Positions 6,249-16,019 of a stretch of DNA of 38,231 nt are shown one piece after another. The notes beneath the pieces were generated by a model. That model ran no database searches. It had not been told where the DNA came from and was given only the letters and a program-made list of their open reading frames with translations. Within the stretch, counting starts at the first letter, position 1. Every line of letters begins with the position of its first letter. This DNA is from Candidatus Rifleibacteriota bacterium. Lineage in GTDB: Bacteria; Muiribacteriota; Ozemobacteria; Ozemobacterales; Ozemobacteraceae. The stretch is taken from positions 1-38,231 of the forward strand of contig JADFYG010000058.1 in NCBI GenBank assembly GCA_015233155.1, read 5' to 3'. The position numbers and the translations under genes were made by a program.

Positions 6249-9140
6249 ATGCTAGATAAAATAGATCTATTTGCCGGGCTCACGCTGCGAGATTTGCAGG
6301 ACATCGAGCGTATCGCGAAGCACGTTACCATTCCGCGAGGCGAAATTATTTTCGCTCAGGGCGATTTTGCCCGCGATTTGTACATAATCGAAGCCGGCCA
6401 GATTGAGATCTCAGTAAAAGATTATCTCCAAAGCAAAAAGCCGGTCACCACACTGAAAAATGGTGACTTCTTCGGAGAAATGGCCCTTTTCGACAAGAAT
6501 TCAACCCGCTCGGCAACGGCCCGCACTCTTCAAAACACGAATCTGATTATAATCCCCGGAGTCGAGTTTGAACGTCTTCTCCAGGAAAAACCCACGATCA
6601 GCTTCAAATTACTTGGGGCTCTCAGCCGGCGACTGAAGGAAACAACAAATCGATCGATCTCGGCCACGACATCCGCAAATAGTAAGGAAGGTCGCGTAAT
6701 CACAGTCGCGTCTCCCCGCAACGGGTGCGGCAAGACGCTGTTTGCCACAACACTTGTGCATCTGCTTTCTCACGAGGTTGCAAAAAAAATTCTATTTATC
6801 GATCTCGACCTCTATTTTGCGGAAGGCACATTCTACATGGGTGTCTTTTCGCCCAAAAGCATATGTGATCTGGCAACTCATCTTACAGGGTCCTCAGAAG
6901 AACACGAAGTCATCAATAAATTTTTGATCAGGCACACTGAACATCTCTATTCACTGCCTGGCCCCAACAATTTCATCGAAGGCGAGCGTCTCACGGCTGC
7001 ACACGTCATCAGTATAATAAAAGTCTGCCGCTCCCAGTTCGACTACGTGGTCCTTGACACCGAAAGCACCATGTCGGACATACTTCTGAATTCAATAGAT
7101 ATGTCTGATTTCACGTTCTTTCTCGTCGACACACACGACCTGATTTCTCTGAAGAGCGGAGTTCGCTACTTTCAGGGGCTGACACGTCTCAACTATTCAG
7201 AAGACCGCATGTATATATTGGCAACGCGAGTGGCGGACAATTTCAACGCCGAAAAAATTCGCCCGCTTTTCAAGTTCAAGGTACTGGGCGGCCTTCCGAT
7301 GATTCATGACTTTACCCCCCAGTATGGTCAAACTGTTTATAGCAATTCCCCTAACGGCCCATATTGTAGCGTGGTCCGACTCATAGTGACCACCATATTC
7401 AGAGAAACCAATCTGCAAAAACCGGCTGCCACGAACTTCCTGTACCGATGGTTTTTTGACCAGGAAAAACCAACCACGCATCTTATTTCCAATCCCGAAA
7501 TAATTATCGAAAAAAACCACAGTGATGAAACCTTATTCTCCGAAGAAAACCTTACGGTGTTGCTGAAATACATCCGGACAAATATGATCTACGGCAATCT
7601 GGAAGAAGCCCGCCTGCAGATCATGAAGCTGCTGGAGTTCTGTCAGAATTCAAGTCTGTTGTTCCAGCACCTCGGAGAAATCATGACCGCCGAGCAGCAG
7701 TTTTCTGAAGCCATCGATTCATTTCGACGTTCCCTTGCCATCGATCCCCAAAATTATATGGCAATGGGAATGCTCGCCCAGATAACGGTAGATGATGAGC
7801 TCTTTAATAAAGCGACGGGGATTCTCGAGACAAAGATCAAGGAAAATCCAAAATATCCTGATCTCCATAACAGCATGGGAAAGCTCCTGTCGCAAAAGCG
7901 GGACTATGACAAATCAGTCGCTGAATTTCAAATCGCTCTTTCGATCAACCCCAACTACATGGAGGCCCGCATCAATCTTGCGGTAGCGCTGGGTGAAAAG
8001 CAGGAATATCAAAAGGCCATCGATGAACTTGGAAAGGTGGAATCAAAAAATATTCGTGTCTATTATATGCTCGGCAAATTTTTTCACTCCATGGGAAAAT
8101 TTTTCGATGCTCTGGAAGCTTACCGTCTTGCCTCGGAAATAAATGCAAATTATTTTGATCTGCCTCAGAAGCTCAATAATCTGACTGATTATTTCAAGCG
8201 TCTGGAAACGCTCATAAACATGCACAAACAGGTGCTTGCAAGTCACGCTTCATATCCGGACATTCACCTAAAAATGGGAATGTTGTATAACATGGTTGGC
8301 CAATTCAAAAATGCGGAAGATGAATTTACAGAAGCTCTGCGTCTGAATCCCCAGTATGAACTTGCTCAGGAGAATCTTGATCGCATAAAATCACGTTCAA
8401 CCTATGCCTGGACCGTGCCAGGCAGGGACAGCCCGCTCCCAGGTCCGAACGGTGTCGGCATTACGGGTAGTTTCACGCTCGATCTTCTGATCGAGCCGGA
8501 GAGCATTCAGGCACTCTCGAAACATCCGTCCAGTTTGTTTCTCATTACATTGAAGAATATCCGCACGAGTCGTCAGACGGAATGGAAACGCAATCCAGCG
8601 GATATCGCAACAGGCTCGCTTCGCCTCGATTGTTCCGACGTCACTCCGATAGACAAAAATGACATCCTGCTCGTCTACCTGCTCGACCAGTCCACCGGAA
8701 CCATGCTCTCCGCTCTCCCGCACTGGATTTCCGAATCAGACGCCACACGCTGCTCAACGGAAATAAGCCTCTCTGCATCTTTCAAGACAATAGTTTCGAA
8801 TCACCCATTCTATACACCGGTGCATTATTTCTTCGTCAATTTCATCAGTCAGAATCTCGCAGGTGCAATCGCGGGCGAAAATCCCGAGTATATTGCGCTC
8901 TTAACAAACGCTCGCAACAAAGTGGTCTGCAAAGGTCGTTCCAATCCGGAACATGCCGATGAAATCAATTTCGTTCTCAAATCGACCGACGGCGAAGACG
9001 TTGTAAGAGCTGGTGACACGCTTACGCTTCGCATAACCGACACCTCGGACATGGAAGTCTTCAGCATGGATTTCATCGTCTCACAGGAAAGTATCGAAGC
9101 CTACAGTCAAACTATATCCATGGACAGCGCTGTGGCTTAA
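6249..9140 (+). CDS. Cyclic-nucleotide-binding / MinD-CpaE-like ATPase / TPR fusion protein
   Basis: This 963-residue protein combines four regions. Residues 6-130 are a cNMP-binding domain with an intact phosphate-binding cassette (FGEMALFDKNSTRSATA, 75-91). Residues 148-390 are a ParA/MinD-family ATPase close to CpaE, with P-loop PRNGCGKT at 156-163 where Arg replaces the usual signature Lys, and FIDLDLYFAEGT at 183-194. Residues about 425-720 hold several TPR repeats, for example AIDSFRRSLAIDPQNYMAMG. Residues about 735-963 are a beta-rich C-terminal region I do not recognise. CpaE proteins position type IV/Flp pilus assembly, and CNB domains sense cAMP or c-di-GMP. A nucleotide-controlled localisation or scaffold role is inferred. 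No pilus gene lies nearby. The start has a weak GTGAG upstream. Confidence 0.8.
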   Translation: MLDKIDLFAGLTLRDLQDIERIAKHVTIPRGEIIFAQGDFARDLYIIEAGQIEISVKDYLQSKKPVTTLKNGDFFGEMALFDKNSTRSATARTLQNTNLIIIPGVEFERLLQEKPTISFKLLGALSRRLKETTNRSISATTSANSKEGRVITVASPRNGCGKTLFATTLVHLLSHEVAKKILFIDLDLYFAEGTFYMGVFSPKSICDLATHLTGSSEEHEVINKFLIRHTEHLYSLPGPNNFIEGERLTAAHVISIIKVCRSQFDYVVLDTESTMSDILLNSIDMSDFTFFLVDTHDLISLKSGVRYFQGLTRLNYSEDRMYILATRVADNFNAEKIRPLFKFKVLGGLPMIHDFTPQYGQTVYSNSPNGPYCSVVRLIVTTIFRETNLQKPAATNFLYRWFFDQEKPTTHLISNPEIIIEKNHSDETLFSEENLTVLLKYIRTNMIYGNLEEARLQIMKLLEFCQNSSLLFQHLGEIMTAEQQFSEAIDSFRRSLAIDPQNYMAMGMLAQITVDDELFNKATGILETKIKENPKYPDLHNSMGKLLSQKRDYDKSVAEFQIALSINPNYMEARINLAVALGEKQEYQKAIDELGKVESKNIRVYYMLGKFFHSMGKFFDALEAYRLASEINANYFDLPQKLNNLTDYFKRLETLINMHKQVLASHASYPDIHLKMGMLYNMVGQFKNAEDEFTEALRLNPQYELAQENLDRIKSRSTYAWTVPGRDSPLPGPNGVGITGSFTLDLLIEPESIQALSKHPSSLFLITLKNIRTSRQTEWKRNPADIATGSLRLDCSDVTPIDKNDILLVYLLDQSTGTMLSALPHWISESDATRCSTEISLSASFKTIVSNHPFYTPVHYFFVNFISQNLAGAIAGENPEYIALLTNARNKVVCKGRSNPEHADEINFVLKSTDGEDVVRAGDTLTLRITDTSDMEVFSMDFIVSQESIEAYSQTISMDSAVA

Positions 9141-9265
9141 GAGCCTGTAAGAAAATGACAGAGGGACTAAGGTTTGTATCTTACAATTGTTCTTAACAAA
9201 CTCTGACAACGTGTCATCGCGAATATTCCCTGACGGGTGGCTATATTTTTCATGGATCAAAAAGA

Positions 9266-10255
9266 ATGTTTTCTTCAGACCAGATAACAGTTATCATTCC
9301 CGCTTTCAACCCCGGAAAATTCCTGGAAGAGGCCATCGATTCAATAGAAACACAATCTGTGCATCCAGGACGTGTGCTGATAATTGACGATGGCTCTGCT
9401 CCGCCCATCAGATTATCTGAAAAACACCGTTCATTTCCCATAGAGATTGTTCGCCAGTCAAACGCCGGTCAGGCCAAAGCCCGGAATGTCGGGGTGTCCA
9501 TTGCGACAACACCCCTGATTGCTTTTCTCGATGCCGATGACCTCTGGCACCCATTTAAGCTCGAGTGGCAGCTCACGGCCCTGCAACAATACCCGGACAC
9601 TACCTGCGTTGGTTGCCGATCAGTCCTTGTAGATGCATCAGGGAAATGCATAGGCAGTGGTCCTGGCTCATTCACCGGAGGACTCACTATCCTGTCTTAT
9701 CCGGACTTCGCGCAAGGTGCAGCAGATGCTGTTCTGGTTCCAAGCATGGTCGTAATGAAACGCCAGACAATAATTGACATTCCCGCCTTCAATCCCGCAT
9801 TTCAGCCGATCGAGGATATCGTATTTTTCGACGGATTTTTCAAGGCGGGTGGAAACGCCGTGATGATCGATCAGCCATTACTGAAAAGACGAATGCATGG
9901 TAACAACCTGACCTTTCGATATGCTGACATGTTACGCGGCTACCTGAAATGGATCACGGAACGGGTGGAACCATGCGGAAATTCTGATCTGACTGAAACA
10001 TTGCGTTCCCGCGCCTACCTCGTGACAGGCCTTTCTGCGTTGTCGGCACGGCAAACATGCGCTGCACGCAGTCTTCTCCGACGGTCGTGGAATCAGCAAC
10101 GAAACCCCAAGACACTTTTTGCGTTTTTTTTCGCCTGCCTGGGTTCGTGGGCGGCCGACCTTTTTCGACGTATTAAACATTCATGGTCCGGGCAACAGGG
10201 CGAAACACGGCTTATGAAGGTTGCTCCGCCCGATCGGGCACCGGGTGAAAGTTAG
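9266..10255 (+). CDS. Family 2 glycosyltransferase
   Basis: This 329-residue GT-A fold enzyme transfers a sugar from a nucleotide donor to a growing glycan on the cytoplasmic side. The N-terminus shows the GT2 pattern ITVIIPAFNPGKFLEEAIDS, then LIIDDGSAPP, NAGQAKARNVGVSIATTPLI and the metal/nucleotide motif FLDADDLWHP. The second half has no clear membrane segment. It is the first gene of the plus-strand glycan block, 125 bp after the CNB-ATPase-TPR gene and 98 bp before the first radical SAM gene. Donor and acceptor cannot be read from the sequence. The ribosome binding site is weak. Confidence 0.88.
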   Translation: MFSSDQITVIIPAFNPGKFLEEAIDSIETQSVHPGRVLIIDDGSAPPIRLSEKHRSFPIEIVRQSNAGQAKARNVGVSIATTPLIAFLDADDLWHPFKLEWQLTALQQYPDTTCVGCRSVLVDASGKCIGSGPGSFTGGLTILSYPDFAQGAADAVLVPSMVVMKRQTIIDIPAFNPAFQPIEDIVFFDGFFKAGGNAVMIDQPLLKRRMHGNNLTFRYADMLRGYLKWITERVEPCGNSDLTETLRSRAYLVTGLSALSARQTCAARSLLRRSWNQQRNPKTLFAFFFACLGSWAADLFRRIKHSWSGQQGETRLMKVAPPDRAPGES

Positions 10256-10271
10256 AGAAGTATTTCAAAGA

Positions 10272-10300
10272 TTCTCAACTCGTCCGTTGGATGTTACAAT
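10272..10300 (+). promoter_or_regulatory. Possible promoter upstream of the radical SAM genes
   Basis: TTCTCA and TACAAT are separated by 17 bp in the 98-bp gap before 10354. The -10 matches consensus at 5 of 6 positions and the -35 at 4 of 6. Transcription would start about 45 nt before the ATG. Confidence 0.4.
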
Positions 10301-10353
10301 ACTTGTCAGCAAATCGTGAGAATTTCCTTCCCGAATAGGATTGAAAATAACGA

Positions 10354-11829
10354 ATGAAAATTTTAATCGCCAATCCTCCATGGCTTGAGGATGCGCACTT
10401 CGGAGTCCGCTCCGGAGCCCGTTTTCCATATATGACCAACGAACTGACCTGGGAGGGCGTGCCTACCTGGATTCCCTTTCCCTTTCATCCGGCAATGGCT
10501 GCTGCTCTGTTGAAAAAAAATGGATTTCATGCGGAGTTCTGGGATGGCGTGGCGGAAGGGGCTCAGCAAAAGGATTTTCTGGATCGAATTAAAGCCTTTC
10601 AACCAGATCTCTACATTCAGGAAACGGTCGCTCCCAGTTATCCTTATGATGTGGATTTTTTTCAAAAACTGAGGGAAATACTTCCACGATGTGTTCTCGG
10701 AGTTGCCGGTTTGATGGTGACCAGCTGGGGGCGCCAGATGTTTGAAGAAAATCCGGTTTTTGATGTCGGACTGACCTACGAATGGGAAGAAACGACACTT
10801 GAACTGGCCAACCGATTGCAAGATGGCTCACCGCTTGATGGAGTACAAGGACTTATTCATCGCCAGGGTTCTGAGATAATTCTGGAGGTTCGCCGTCCCT
10901 CACCTGATTTGAAAAAGCTTCCATGGCCACTACGGGATCGCCTTCCAATGCTGCGCTATAACGATGACTTTGCATTTTTACCTGTACCAAATCTGCAAAT
11001 GTATTCGTCGCGCGGCTGTCCTTACAAATGCACTTTTTGTGTCTGGATCAAAGCCAGATACGGAAATTATCAGGTTCGCTATCGTGACCCCGAAGACATT
11101 GTTTCCGAGATCGAGGACTGTCTTGAAAAATGGCCTTTCCGGGCGGTCTATTTTGATGATGATACGTTCAATATCAACAAAAACTTCACGTTACAGATTT
11201 GCGAAACCATGCAACGGCGCGGATTGAAGATCCCATGGGCCGGGATGTGCAGAGCGGACCTGTTTGATCGTGAAACTCTTGAAGCCTGCAAAAAGGCGGG
11301 AATGGTCGCCGTGAAATACGGCATCGAGTCGGCCGATCAGGAAATTCTGAACGGGATCAAAAAAAATCTTAATATCCACAAAGCTGAAGAGGTGATCAGA
11401 ATCACCAAAGAGCTCGGCATCAAGGTGCATCTGACGCTCATGGTAGGGTTGCCCGGTGAGACCGAACAAACGCTGAAAAAAACATGGCGATTCGTGAAAC
11501 GTGTTCGGCCGGATTATATGCAATTTTCTCTTGCAACTCCCTATCCTGGCACGGATCTCTACGATGAAGCAGTGGAAAAGGGTTGGATTGAATCAAAAAA
11601 ATGGAATGAATTCAACGCGGATTCTCATGCCGTCATGCGAACCGCAGCACTTTCCCGGGAGGACCTGGAGCGATGGATCAGAAAGATGAACCTGTTGCGA
11701 TTCGGTCTTCAGTTCGTCGAAAATCCATGGCAATGCATCAGAACCTATAGCCGGAAAGCATTACAAAGCCCACGAAAACTCCTCAACGCTGGAAAGTATT
11801 TTCTGAAACTCTGCCAGCCCAAGCCATAG
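10354..11829 (+). CDS. Radical SAM enzyme with N-terminal B12-binding-type domain
   Basis: This 491-residue protein starts with a Rossmann-like cobalamin-binding-type domain (MKILIANPPW, about 1-180). A radical SAM barrel follows, with the 4Fe-4S ligands C222, C226 and C229 in SSRGCPYKCTFC. FDDDTFNINKN, VKYGIESADQEIL and LMVGLPGET are further barrel strands typical of the B12 radical SAM group. The classic cobalamin His motif D-x-H-x-x-G is not visible, as in many members. Such enzymes methylate or rearrange unactivated carbon using SAM. Its place between a glycosyltransferase and other radical SAM genes suggests glycan or lipid modification. Substrate unknown; family assignment firm. Confidence 0.9.
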   Translation: MKILIANPPWLEDAHFGVRSGARFPYMTNELTWEGVPTWIPFPFHPAMAAALLKKNGFHAEFWDGVAEGAQQKDFLDRIKAFQPDLYIQETVAPSYPYDVDFFQKLREILPRCVLGVAGLMVTSWGRQMFEENPVFDVGLTYEWEETTLELANRLQDGSPLDGVQGLIHRQGSEIILEVRRPSPDLKKLPWPLRDRLPMLRYNDDFAFLPVPNLQMYSSRGCPYKCTFCVWIKARYGNYQVRYRDPEDIVSEIEDCLEKWPFRAVYFDDDTFNINKNFTLQICETMQRRGLKIPWAGMCRADLFDRETLEACKKAGMVAVKYGIESADQEILNGIKKNLNIHKAEEVIRITKELGIKVHLTLMVGLPGETEQTLKKTWRFVKRVRPDYMQFSLATPYPGTDLYDEAVEKGWIESKKWNEFNADSHAVMRTAALSREDLERWIRKMNLLRFGLQFVENPWQCIRTYSRKALQSPRKLLNAGKYFLKLCQPKP

Positions 11830-11862
11830 ATCTGCAAAATTCATCCGATGGGAGAGTAAACA

Positions 11863-12921
11863 ATGCCGGCCTGGGCAAAGACGTGGAATGATCGATGGCA
11901 CGATTTCAAAAGGCACTTGGGAATTCTGAAACATATGAGTCCCTCGCGCGCTTTCAACCTGGCCGTAAATCTTACCTGCGCCTTTTTCCGGACCAGAAAA
12001 GTACCTGGATTTCCTTATGTCCTGCGGCTCGACCCCACCAATGTCTGCAATTTTTCCTGCTCACTGTGCCCCACTGGAAGAAGGAATTACGGCCGTCCGC
12101 CGGGCCTGATGCCATGGAATACTTATAAAAAAGCCGTCGATCAGCTCTCCCCCTGGATCATCCGGATTTGGTATTACATCTGGGGAGAGCCTCTTCTGCA
12201 TCCTGAGCTTCCAAGAATGATAGCTTATGCCGTAAAGCGAGGCCTTTCGACAAATCTCAGTTCCAATTTTTCCCGCATGACTCCTGAACTGGCCAAAGAT
12301 CTGATCAATTCAGGACTGGAATATATCATCGCTTCCATCGATGGCGCTGATGAAAAAACATATCACAAATACCGTCAGGGCGGCAGTTTCCAGGATGTAA
12401 TTCAGAATCTGAAAATGTTTCTGGATGTTCGACGGGGAATGAGAAGCCAAACGCCATTTGTTGAATTCCAGTGCCTTATGACCGCCGACACGGAAAATCA
12501 GGTCGATGCCATAACTTCGTTCGCTCTTGATCTTGGCGTTGACAGAGTACGTTTCATGCCACTGGCGGTGCCATTTTTCCCCTACCGCGGACAGGATGTC
12601 TCGCAATATGCCGATTGGTTTCCGAAAAAGCCTGAGACTTACCGGTACCAGTATGAACCAGGGAAACCCGCTAATCCCGGGCATTGTTTCTGGCTTTACG
12701 AAGGTCTGACCCTGAACCCTGACGGGGGGGTATCTCCATGTTGTCGATCTTATTTCAAAAATGAAGATTTCGGCAATATTCTTGAAGAGCCCATAAGAAC
12801 TATTTTTAATAACGAAAAGTTTCAAAGATCCCGTTCGCTGTTTTCGAGTTATCCTCACACCAATGGGGAAAAAAATGTTTGCGACGGATGCAAAGAGTTT
12901 CTTCAAACCGCTAAAAGTTGA
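11863..12921 (+). CDS. Radical SAM protein with SPASM-type C-terminal domain
   Basis: This 352-residue protein has radical SAM cluster ligands C62, C66 and C69 in LDPTNVCNFSCSLCPTGRR and barrel strands including WYYIWGEPLLHPEL and YIIASIDGADE. The C-terminal region carries more cysteines (HCFWLYEGLTLNPDGGVSPC, then NVCDGCKEF), the SPASM pattern that binds auxiliary Fe-S clusters. SPASM proteins modify peptides, sugars or other substrates. No small precursor-peptide gene is visible nearby, and the setting is a glycan locus, so a sugar or lipid substrate is inferred. It starts 33 bp after the previous radical SAM gene. GGGAG lies 6 nt before the ATG. Confidence 0.88.
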   Translation: MPAWAKTWNDRWHDFKRHLGILKHMSPSRAFNLAVNLTCAFFRTRKVPGFPYVLRLDPTNVCNFSCSLCPTGRRNYGRPPGLMPWNTYKKAVDQLSPWIIRIWYYIWGEPLLHPELPRMIAYAVKRGLSTNLSSNFSRMTPELAKDLINSGLEYIIASIDGADEKTYHKYRQGGSFQDVIQNLKMFLDVRRGMRSQTPFVEFQCLMTADTENQVDAITSFALDLGVDRVRFMPLAVPFFPYRGQDVSQYADWFPKKPETYRYQYEPGKPANPGHCFWLYEGLTLNPDGGVSPCCRSYFKNEDFGNILEEPIRTIFNNEKFQRSRSLFSSYPHTNGEKNVCDGCKEFLQTAKS

Positions 12922-12973
12922 AAACACGTAGAAAGCGAGCCAACCAGAAATGAAGGGAAGTCTGGAATAGATC

Positions 12974-14884
12974 ATGTTTTTCACGGAGATGCTGGTTACC
13001 GCCGCCGATTTGTTTCGAAAAAGCCCGATTTTTGAATGGGTGGCGCGCTCGGATTTTTTTGTGACACTAAAGGAAGAGGTTCTGCGGGCCTTTCTGGTCG
13101 ATGTTGCCGGAATGCCGGTTGATATGGGAATCCGGCCGATTCTTCGACTGCGACAGTCACGCATGATGCCGAAAATTATTCAGGACAAAGCCCCTTCCGA
13201 TCCGGATTTGCGGGTTCTGTTGGTTCAGCCCCCTCTGCCATCCAATAATCGAAACAAAGTATTGATTCCTTATGGCCTGGTTTCCATCGCCGCACAGATC
13301 CGCAAGCAGTTTCCGAAAGTGCAGGTCGGTATTCTCGATGCACTCGTTCACAGTTTACCTCTGAAAAGCACGTTGGAACACTGCCTGCAGGAACATTGGG
13401 ATATCATCGGAATTTCCGCAATGACCTGCCAGGCGCCATTTGCTTTCGAGCTGGCGAAAGAAATAAAGCAGGCGAAACCTGCAGCAAGCCTGATTTTAGG
13501 AGGGGTTCACCCGACTCTTTCTCCGGATGAGGCTTTAACTTACGCAGATCTTGTCGTAATCGGCGAAGGGGAAGAAACGATGCTGGAGGTCGTGCAACAT
13601 GCCCTTCAGCATACACCCCTGGAAAACATACCCGGAACCGCCTGGAAAACAAATGGCGCGGTGCGTCTTGGCCCACCGCGATCTTTGATAAGGGAGCTTG
13701 ATGGGCTTGAATTTCCGGCATATGATCTGATTCCGATTCATATGTATAATAATCCCCTCCATGTCGTGGGGGGGGAGCGCCTGCCTCTATTTGCCTCGAG
13801 AGGTTGTCCATTTTCCTGCTCTTTCTGCAACAGTCCACAGATCTGGCATCAGCGCGTTCGCTTTCGATCAGCCGGAAGTGTCCTGAAAGAAGTGGACTGG
13901 ATCATGAAAACCTTTCAAGTTCGCCAGTTCCATTTTTGGGATGACAATATCGGGATCAAACCCGAATTGTTAAAGGAGATTTGCCACGGATTCATTGAGC
14001 GAAAAAACATTCGCTGGGTTGCCCTGGATCGCGCGGAAAGTATCGTGAAAATGGCCGATATGCTTCCTTTGCTTAAAGAAGCCGGTTGCGTAGGCATCGA
14101 ACTCGGCGTCGAAAGCGTCAACCCGGACACTTTTTCCTATATCAAAAAAGGCCAGGGGTTCGACGACTGCCGAAAGGCGGTGGAGTTTCAGAAAAACGCC
14201 GGCCTGGCGCCTCTGTATACCTGTATGGCTTTCAATCCGGGAGAAACGATCAGCGGGTATCGCTACCAGAAACTTTTTCTTGATCAGATTCAGGAAGGCT
14301 TGCCATGGTATGCTTTTTTTCACCCGCTTCCTTTCCCGATCTATCTTGGCCAGTTTGCCACCCCATATCCGGAAACTCCTTTTCATAAAGCATTACCAAC
14401 GCTGGGTGAAGACCTTGCGGAAAGATATGACCAGAAGTTGCATCACTTCATCAATTTTGTCCCGCACTCATTACTCGAGGACAGACCTCTTTTGTCGAGG
14501 AAGCCGAAGCGCACTGACCGGGCCATGCTTTGTGTTGTGGCGATGGCCGGCATGTTTGACTGGTTTGATGGGTCGTCAACAATTCAGGTGGCAGCACAAA
14601 GAATGAAAGATTTTGTCACTATCTATCACTCATTTTTCCCAATGTGCCAGGGGCAAAAGTCTGTATGCGAAATAGCCGGATTGATTGAACATGGGACCGG
14701 AATAACCCATAAAAAGGTGGTTCAGGCCCTCGCTCTGATATGCTACATTTATGGGCAAACCGGCCATCTCTCCTCTGCCGGCGTCCTCGTGCCGGATTCG
14801 GAAATAGCTCCCGCGCTGAAGATTCCACATTTTTCCAGACGTCTTTTGAAAAGACTCGAACATGCCGGAGATTTTGTGATCTGA
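12974..14884 (+). CDS. B12-binding-type radical SAM enzyme with extra N- and C-terminal regions
   Basis: This is a 636-residue protein. Residues 1-70 are an unusual helical extension. Residues 78-230 form the B12-type domain (VLLVQPPLPS, LILGGVHPTLSPDEA, VVIGEGEETM). The radical SAM barrel starts at 275 with ligands C278, C282 and C285 in SRGCPFSCSFC, followed by FWDDNIGIKPEL and GIELGVESVNPDTF. A C-terminal helical region of about 140 residues (from near 495) contains a winged-helix-looking stretch (SVCEIAGLIEHGTGITHKKV). The layout recalls the BchE/HpnR group, but the tail is not familiar. It lies 52 bp after the SPASM gene in the same orientation and is followed by a 152-bp gap, so it probably ends this three-gene run. 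Confidence 0.85.
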   Translation: MFFTEMLVTAADLFRKSPIFEWVARSDFFVTLKEEVLRAFLVDVAGMPVDMGIRPILRLRQSRMMPKIIQDKAPSDPDLRVLLVQPPLPSNNRNKVLIPYGLVSIAAQIRKQFPKVQVGILDALVHSLPLKSTLEHCLQEHWDIIGISAMTCQAPFAFELAKEIKQAKPAASLILGGVHPTLSPDEALTYADLVVIGEGEETMLEVVQHALQHTPLENIPGTAWKTNGAVRLGPPRSLIRELDGLEFPAYDLIPIHMYNNPLHVVGGERLPLFASRGCPFSCSFCNSPQIWHQRVRFRSAGSVLKEVDWIMKTFQVRQFHFWDDNIGIKPELLKEICHGFIERKNIRWVALDRAESIVKMADMLPLLKEAGCVGIELGVESVNPDTFSYIKKGQGFDDCRKAVEFQKNAGLAPLYTCMAFNPGETISGYRYQKLFLDQIQEGLPWYAFFHPLPFPIYLGQFATPYPETPFHKALPTLGEDLAERYDQKLHHFINFVPHSLLEDRPLLSRKPKRTDRAMLCVVAMAGMFDWFDGSSTIQVAAQRMKDFVTIYHSFFPMCQGQKSVCEIAGLIEHGTGITHKKVVQALALICYIYGQTGHLSSAGVLVPDSEIAPALKIPHFSRRLLKRLEHAGDFVI

Positions 14885-15036
14885 TAATTAAATTTGAATT
14901 GAAATGTCCATCCAGGTAGAATGTCATTTTTATACAAAGGTGTATTGCATTATGACTGAAAATATAAACAAATTTCATTGCGCTTCTGTATAAAACCGCT
15001 TTATTCGCGAAGATGTAGCACTCTGGAGAGGTTAAA

Positions 15037-15987
15037 ATGAAAAAGAATTTTGCGTTGATTGGTGCAGGTGGGTATATCGCTCCCCGCCATCTGCAGGCGA
15101 TAAAGGAAACTGGAAACAATCTTTTGGTTGCGGTCGACAAGAGCGATTCGGTTGGCATTCTCGACAGATATTTCTATGATGTCGATTTTTTTACGGAATT
15201 CGAACGATTTGACCGGCATATAGACAAACTACGCAGACAGGGTGAAGAAAAGCGAATTCATTTTGTGAGCATTTGTTCTCCAAATTATCTGCATGATTCA
15301 CATATTCGTTTCGCGTTGCGCAACGAGGCTGATGCCATTTGTGAAAAACCATTGGTAATGAACCCCTGGAATCTGGATTTTCTTTCCCAGCTCGAACAGG
15401 AAACCGGAAAACGAATTTATACCATCCTCCAATTGCGTATTCATCCGGCGATTGTGGCATTTAAAGAACGAATTGATGCATTAAAAATGGAAAAAAAAGC
15501 TGATGTAGTGCTTACCTACATTACCTCAAGGGGAAAGTGGTATCACTACTCATGGAAAGGCGATCTGGCGAAATCCGGCGGCATTGCCACAAACATAGGC
15601 ATTCATTTTTTCGACATTCTTTTGTGGATCTTTGGCCGGGTCGAGAGGCAGGAAGTGCATGTTTCGACTTCCAGTAAAGCTTCCGGTTATCTCGAACTCG
15701 AAAAAGCCCGTGTAAGGTGGTTTCTATCCATAGACAGGAACGACCTGACTCCGGAGGCCATAGCTCAGGGGAAAAACACCTTCAGATCTCTAACCTTGGA
15801 TGGCAAGGAAGTTGAATTTTCAGAGGGATTTACTGATTTGCACACGCAGGTGTACAAACGAATCCTGGAGGGCAAAGGCTTTGGAATTGAAGATGCGGTT
15901 CCTTCTATAAATCTTGTTCATCATATCCGCAATACTTCAGCAAACTCAACTAATTCCGACCATCTGCATCCGTTGTTTAAAGCCTAG
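15037..15987 (+). CDS. wbpB: WbpB/WlbA-type UDP-GlcNAc-uronate 3-dehydrogenase
   Basis: This 316-residue Gfo/Idh/MocA-family oxidoreductase has an N-terminal Rossmann fold (ALIGAGGYIAPRHLQAI, GAGGYI at 9-14), SICSPNYLHDSHI, and the family's catalytic EKPLVM at 103-108. GGIATNIGIHFFDILLWIFG is characteristic of WlbA/WbpB, which oxidise C3 of UDP-GlcNAcA en route to UDP-2,3-diacetamido-2,3-dideoxy-mannuronate. The next two genes are WbpD- and WbpI-like, which supports the pathway call. The partners WbpA (6-dehydrogenase) and WbpE (aminotransferase) are not in the window. The start has a strong GGAGAGG site 5 nt upstream. The preceding 152-bp gap may hold a promoter, but none is convincing. Confidence 0.85.
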   Translation: MKKNFALIGAGGYIAPRHLQAIKETGNNLLVAVDKSDSVGILDRYFYDVDFFTEFERFDRHIDKLRRQGEEKRIHFVSICSPNYLHDSHIRFALRNEADAICEKPLVMNPWNLDFLSQLEQETGKRIYTILQLRIHPAIVAFKERIDALKMEKKADVVLTYITSRGKWYHYSWKGDLAKSGGIATNIGIHFFDILLWIFGRVERQEVHVSTSSKASGYLELEKARVRWFLSIDRNDLTPEAIAQGKNTFRSLTLDGKEVEFSEGFTDLHTQVYKRILEGKGFGIEDAVPSINLVHHIRNTSANSTNSDHLHPLFKA

Positions 15988-16019
15988 CATGGGCCCAGGC
16001 TTGCCAGAAAGGACCACCT

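Noticed and set aside
14903..14992. 29-codon frame with three cysteines, possible precursor peptide for the radical SAM enzymes
   Set aside because: There is no ribosome binding site, the composition is very AT-rich, and nothing like a leader or repeated core motif is present.
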